This document shows, in pieces, positions 60,181 through 64,000 of a stretch of DNA of 64,000 bases. Each line of letters starts with the position of its first letter. Position 1 is the first letter of the stretch. The position numbers and the translations under genes were made by a program. Below the pieces are notes generated by a model. It ran no database searches. It saw only the letters and a list, made by a program, of their open reading frames with translations, and had not been told where the DNA came from. The DNA comes from Dimorphilus gyrociliatus (taxonomy: Eukaryota > Annelida > Polychaeta > Dinophilidae), in contig CAJFCJ010000027.1 in the NCBI GenBank assembly GCA_904063045.1, forward strand, positions 374,501-438,500, read 5' to 3'.

Positions 60181-63100
60181 TCAAATTAGATTCTCAGCCT
60201 CATTTTCAAGCGTTTTATCAATACGCTGACGTTTCGCCGTGGCTTGATTATCATGGTCGCGAATTTGAGGAATTTTCTTTGCTGATGTAAAAGTTTTCAA
60301 AGTAAGAGAATGTTCATCGAAAGTTTTCTTCTTCATTCTTTTGCAGAAAAGAATTTTCATATCCATCTAATAATTGTGAATTAAGAAAAGAAATGAAAGA
60401 AATTTTAATAATTGACAGTTTAAGCAATAAATTATTTAAGATTAAACCAATTCATTGTTAATGAAAACCTTGTTACTACAATTTCTTTTATTGTTTTCAC
60501 ATTTACCTTTCAAGTTTAATTGTATAAAGGAATGTATAGGTAAAATAATACACATATAAATTCAATATAAGAAATTGATAACTTACTCGGAATTTTTCGT
60601 TTAGGAAGCTGTATACAATAGGATTCATCCAAGAATTACTCATAGCCAAAAAATGAAAACCCAAATAGCAGTAGATAATCACAGGCTCGTAATTCTATAT
60701 AATTTTTCATTCATAAATTAAGAAGCAAGATAAGAAAATGGGAAAAGTTTAACTTGTTAATAATCATGATTAGTACTTTATAATATTGATGATATAATTA
60801 TAATTATTACTAACACTTCTATATACTTTAACCAAAAAAAGGTATGATTAATAATTAATTAATTAATTAACACTTGGATATTGTTAAGTCAAATGCTTAT
60901 TAATTAATACACAGTTTTGTTAATTAAATAAATATATAAATAGGATTTTCTTAATTATCATTAGTAATATAATAATAAACTTTTTAAGTACATCTGAATG
61001 CTTTTAAAAGAGGAAACAAGGCAAGTGTATAACTAATAAATGTACTAAACATACGATAAAATACACCTAAGAAATGTGATATGGAGGTTTCTTTTCGAAT
61101 GTTATAAATATACTTGCCTTTGTAGTATCGTATTTACAAACCTTGCCCTACTCAAATCACTCTTTATTCAGTCTTATTACCTAGTTTTTTCCAAACTGAA
61201 AATAATACTGAAGAAGAGACTTCCCAACTATATAAATTGTCATAATGACAATAACTGAAAATATTCTTAATTCATTGTAATTTCTAGACAAAAGTATAAA
61301 GAAAATATAAAAAAAGTCTATAAATATTTTGTTTCTTTTTCCTATTAGAAACAATATTTGAGTACCATTAAAATATTAATTATACACTACTTCAGTATAA
61401 AGATACGTTATAAATTTAACTTGTTCAATTCTATTGAATAATGGAAAGAAAATGTAATAATGCGCATCGTCAAGATTAATAATAATTATTTTATGAAGAG
61501 AAATGACAGTAAGAGATAGAAAAAAATAATAACTTACGTCTAAAACTGACTGAGATAGGAAATATAGCATGGCGTTGAAAGTTTGTAGGGGAAGCCAAGA
61601 CAATCCAAATAGAACAATAACGATAATAATCATTCGAATGGTCTGGATGGAAAGGAAAAATACCAGAAAATAAGAATATAGACAATGTGAATGCAAAATC
61701 ATCATTTAAGTGTAATTTATCAACTTTATGTTTATGATTTTTTTTCTGTTTCCGTTGCTATTCATTGTTTATTCTATTTGCTGTATAAAACAGTTACAAT
61801 ACCTAATTTATAATTTTTGGTATCTTATATTATTGTATATCATTAAATGTTGTAACGCTCATCTTTGATGAACACTTCATAACTTAGTTGATCGGTCATA
61901 ATAAATTAAAAGGTTTAATTGAAGAAGAAGGTTATTTAGCTATAAAAAGACTTTTTTCTTTAATCTCTAATCGAGAATTGAGCATTGAGATTTCAGGAAT
62001 TGATAAAATACTCTTTTTTAATATCATATAACTCACGCTCCATTTAGCTTTCATCTGCTGCTCGTCTCTGTCCACTTGAGCATTTCCTGGAGTTTTTCTA
62101 CGCCAGAGACAAATACATATTCGTAGATAGGTAACCAAAAGAAGAATTAGCGGTAGAACAAAAGTTGTACCACAGACGGTCAGCGTATAGTACCGCGAGA
62201 GTTTGTCGTTTATAGTAAGCATACAATAGATAGTTTTTCTTTGGTTATCTTTAGATACTTTGACTCCATAACTATACGCCGTAACCATAGCGTAAATAAA
62301 GCTGACTAACCAAATAACTCCTATGGTCAAACGAACCCGAGTTTTGCTGGGCTTTGGTGACAACGGTCTTACCACAACCGTATAGCTGTTCCAATAGAAA
62401 AATTATATAAATAATTAAATATACTAAATATACTGAACAAGTAAGCACTTCTTGTGTTCTACCTATGCCCTTTAAAAATACATAAAAATAACCATCTATA
62501 AAAAGAAAAGAACTTAGAGAGTGGCTTCTCTTTTAATTAAATCAATACCATCAAAGATTCCCTTTAGTTTGGTACCACTAAAACATACTTTACTTAAGGG
62601 CAAATGGACTATATCGGGGCCATCTATACTATTGGGTATTTAAGTTATAAAAATTTTCTATTTTCAATAAATGGTCAGACTCTAATATCCTTTGAGAGAC
62701 TTTTCAAATAGATCGTTAATGAAGAGTTTTCAAACTGTTTTCTTATTTCATTAGATGTCAAAGATAATATTTAATCATTATTTCAACTTCCACGGTAATA
62801 ATTAATGAATACTTTTGATATTTTAGCACTCTAAACTTACTAATGATGCATTTTAACTTGCAAAACAATTAAGAATACAAAAGAAAAATGATAATAAAAT
62901 TATATAAATACTTACCGGTCAACTCCTAAAGCTACTGTTGTAAATATACTAACAGACACACTGAAAATTTGCATACTTCTAGAAAGAGGACACACAGCAT
63001 CGTAAAAAATCCACTTTCCCAACATTGTTTGCGTAAACGTAAAAGGTATACAAAATACAGCCATTGCTATATCTGACAATGCAATCACCGTCAAATATAT

Positions 63101-63283
63101 ATTGATATCAGATTTTGAGCGAGAACCAAAATTCAAAACCATTATAACTATAACATTTCCAGATAATGATAATATACATGTTGCTGAATAGACTACTATC
63201 CAACAAATCTGAGCTTCTACAGACATCGCCAAATCCGATAAGGATGTTGAATTCGTAAATGAAGAGTTGTTCATATGCACCAT
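60181..63283 (-). CDS. Rhodopsin-like peptide GPCR
   Basis: Five exons on the minus strand: 62916-63283, 62037-62385, 61538-61642, 60587-60694, 60181-60366; 1116 nt, 371 aa, all phases consistent. N-terminus with NSS and NST sequons. TM1 SLSGNVIVIMVLNF, TM2 VIALSDIAMAVFCIP, TM3 ends ALGVDRY (DRY split across the first intron), TM4 IGVIWLVSFIYAMV, TM5 FVLPLILLLVTYLRIC, TM6 VLFGLSWLPLQTF, TM7 NSWMNPIVYSFLNEKFR. The conserved Cys before TM3 (DAVCPLSR) and one in loop 2 (IYCML) are present. Helix 8 is followed by a lysine-rich tail. All class A landmarks are intact, so a functional neuropeptide receptor is likely; the subfamily is not clear. A protein-like patch in intron 1 (62520-62640) is noted separately. 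Confidence 0.85.
62520..62642 (-). other. Open protein-like patch in GPCR intron 1
   Basis: Minus-strand frame without ATG reads PNSIDGPDIVHLPLSKVCFS then GTKLKGIFDGIDLIKREATL before TAA. It is GC-richer than the surrounding intron. Alternatives are an old transposon piece, an unannotated terminal exon, or chance; no splice site fixes its start. Confidence 0.2.
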
Positions 63284-64000
63284 AATTATTTTCCTTGAAT
63301 AGGCCTACTGCTTAGCTAAAAGTGAAAAAACTAAATTAACTATACGAATGTAAGAAAGAAGATAAAGCATGTTATACAATTTCTCTTATACAGTATATCT
63401 TTTAATAGAGAATCATGTTCTAATTTCTTAGAAAAAGCAAAGTACGGAGATGTTTACAGAATAAATCGAGTATTGTGGCAACGCTTTAGTGAAAAGAGAT
63501 CATTTGTTTATTTTTGAATGTCTTATCGAGGCCTACATTACTCTGCTATATACAAATTTTTTCGATAGTACATGATTAGCTCTCTAATATAAACATCAAT
63601 AATCCGTTTCCCACCCACATTACACTTTCCCTCACGTTTTTCTCTCTATTTCTTCCTTTTTATATCTTTTCATATCTTTAAATGATTATTAATTTTACGA
63701 CTAATCAACGTTAATATAACGTAATATTTTTTACGTACATTTTAGTTATGTGACAATTTTTATAATAGCAAACATTTTTTCTCAATTACATATAATTATC
63801 ATTGAAAACTGGTATTTTCGTTAATAATTCTTCCATTTATGATTTATAAAAAGTAAAGATAAAACCAGGGGCGTTTTAAGTTGTATGTTTTAAAATAGTT
63901 GAAGATATTATTACAGCCAACTCTGACAATTTATAGATAAAGAAGAGAATGAGAGCAAACACGTTGAAAACGAAGAAAACGGTCTAATCTGATGTTATTT
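63284..64000. other. Upstream flank of the peptide GPCR
   Basis: 5' UTR and promoter region on the minus strand are expected here. I see no distinct TATA box and no other gene up to the window end. Confidence 0.5.

Overview
The window is metazoan nuclear DNA. It is strongly AT-rich, gene-sparse and full of TA and CT microsatellites. Genes are split into short exons with GT-AG introns of about 60 bp to 3 kb. The products are all animal types: a Cys-loop receptor, two rhodopsin-like GPCRs, a vasotocin-neurophysin precursor, a bursicon-type cystine-knot hormone, a FANK1-like ciliary protein, an Mpv17-family protein and a quinone-oxidoreductase-like enzyme. The nonapeptide CFIRDCPPG has the basic fourth residue of conopressin and annelid vasotocin-type peptides, so a lophotrochozoan, possibly an annelid, is my best inference (moderate to low confidence). 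I found no rRNA, tRNA, CRISPR or bacterial features.

Layout. 1.5-5.3 kb (+): a divergent nicotinic-type receptor subunit. 6.9-22.5 kb: a cluster of five full-length paralogues of a cysteine-rich secreted family (called CRP-A to CRP-E here). All share one 7-exon, phase-conserved architecture, a signal peptide and, in four of five, a hydrophobic C-terminal tail. Inside this cluster lie a small bursicon-like hormone gene (9.1-9.9 kb, -), a broken Tc1-like transposon fused to a fragment of a sixth paralogue (12.8-13.8 kb), and a 537-bp fold-back element (13.9-14.4 kb). 24.5-32.5 kb (+): FANK1-like gene with a possible alternative first exon. 33.7-34.2 kb (-): intronless Mpv17-family gene. 37.6-40.2 kb (-): quinone-oxidoreductase-like gene. 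43.8-45.5 kb (-): two-exon GPCR. 45.5-55.2 kb: mostly empty, with a 174-bp tandem duplication and a few weak exon candidates. 55.2-56.0 kb (+): vasotocin-neurophysin. 60.2-63.3 kb (-): five-exon peptide GPCR.

The strongest unusual signal is the cysteine-rich cluster. CRP-A and CRP-B are recent duplicates whose introns are almost identical. Yet in five of the six exons that can be aligned base for base, every difference I could read changes an amino acid. Exon 4 looks replaced from another paralogue, and CRP-B has lost its membrane-anchor tail through a stop codon. This is what a fast-diversifying surface or secreted protein family looks like; its function is unknown.

Gene models were joined by hand from splice consensus, reading phase and family motifs. 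Exon coordinates are in the evidence fields. Short candidate exons outside the main genes are weakly supported because locally GC-richer DNA is open in several frames by chance.
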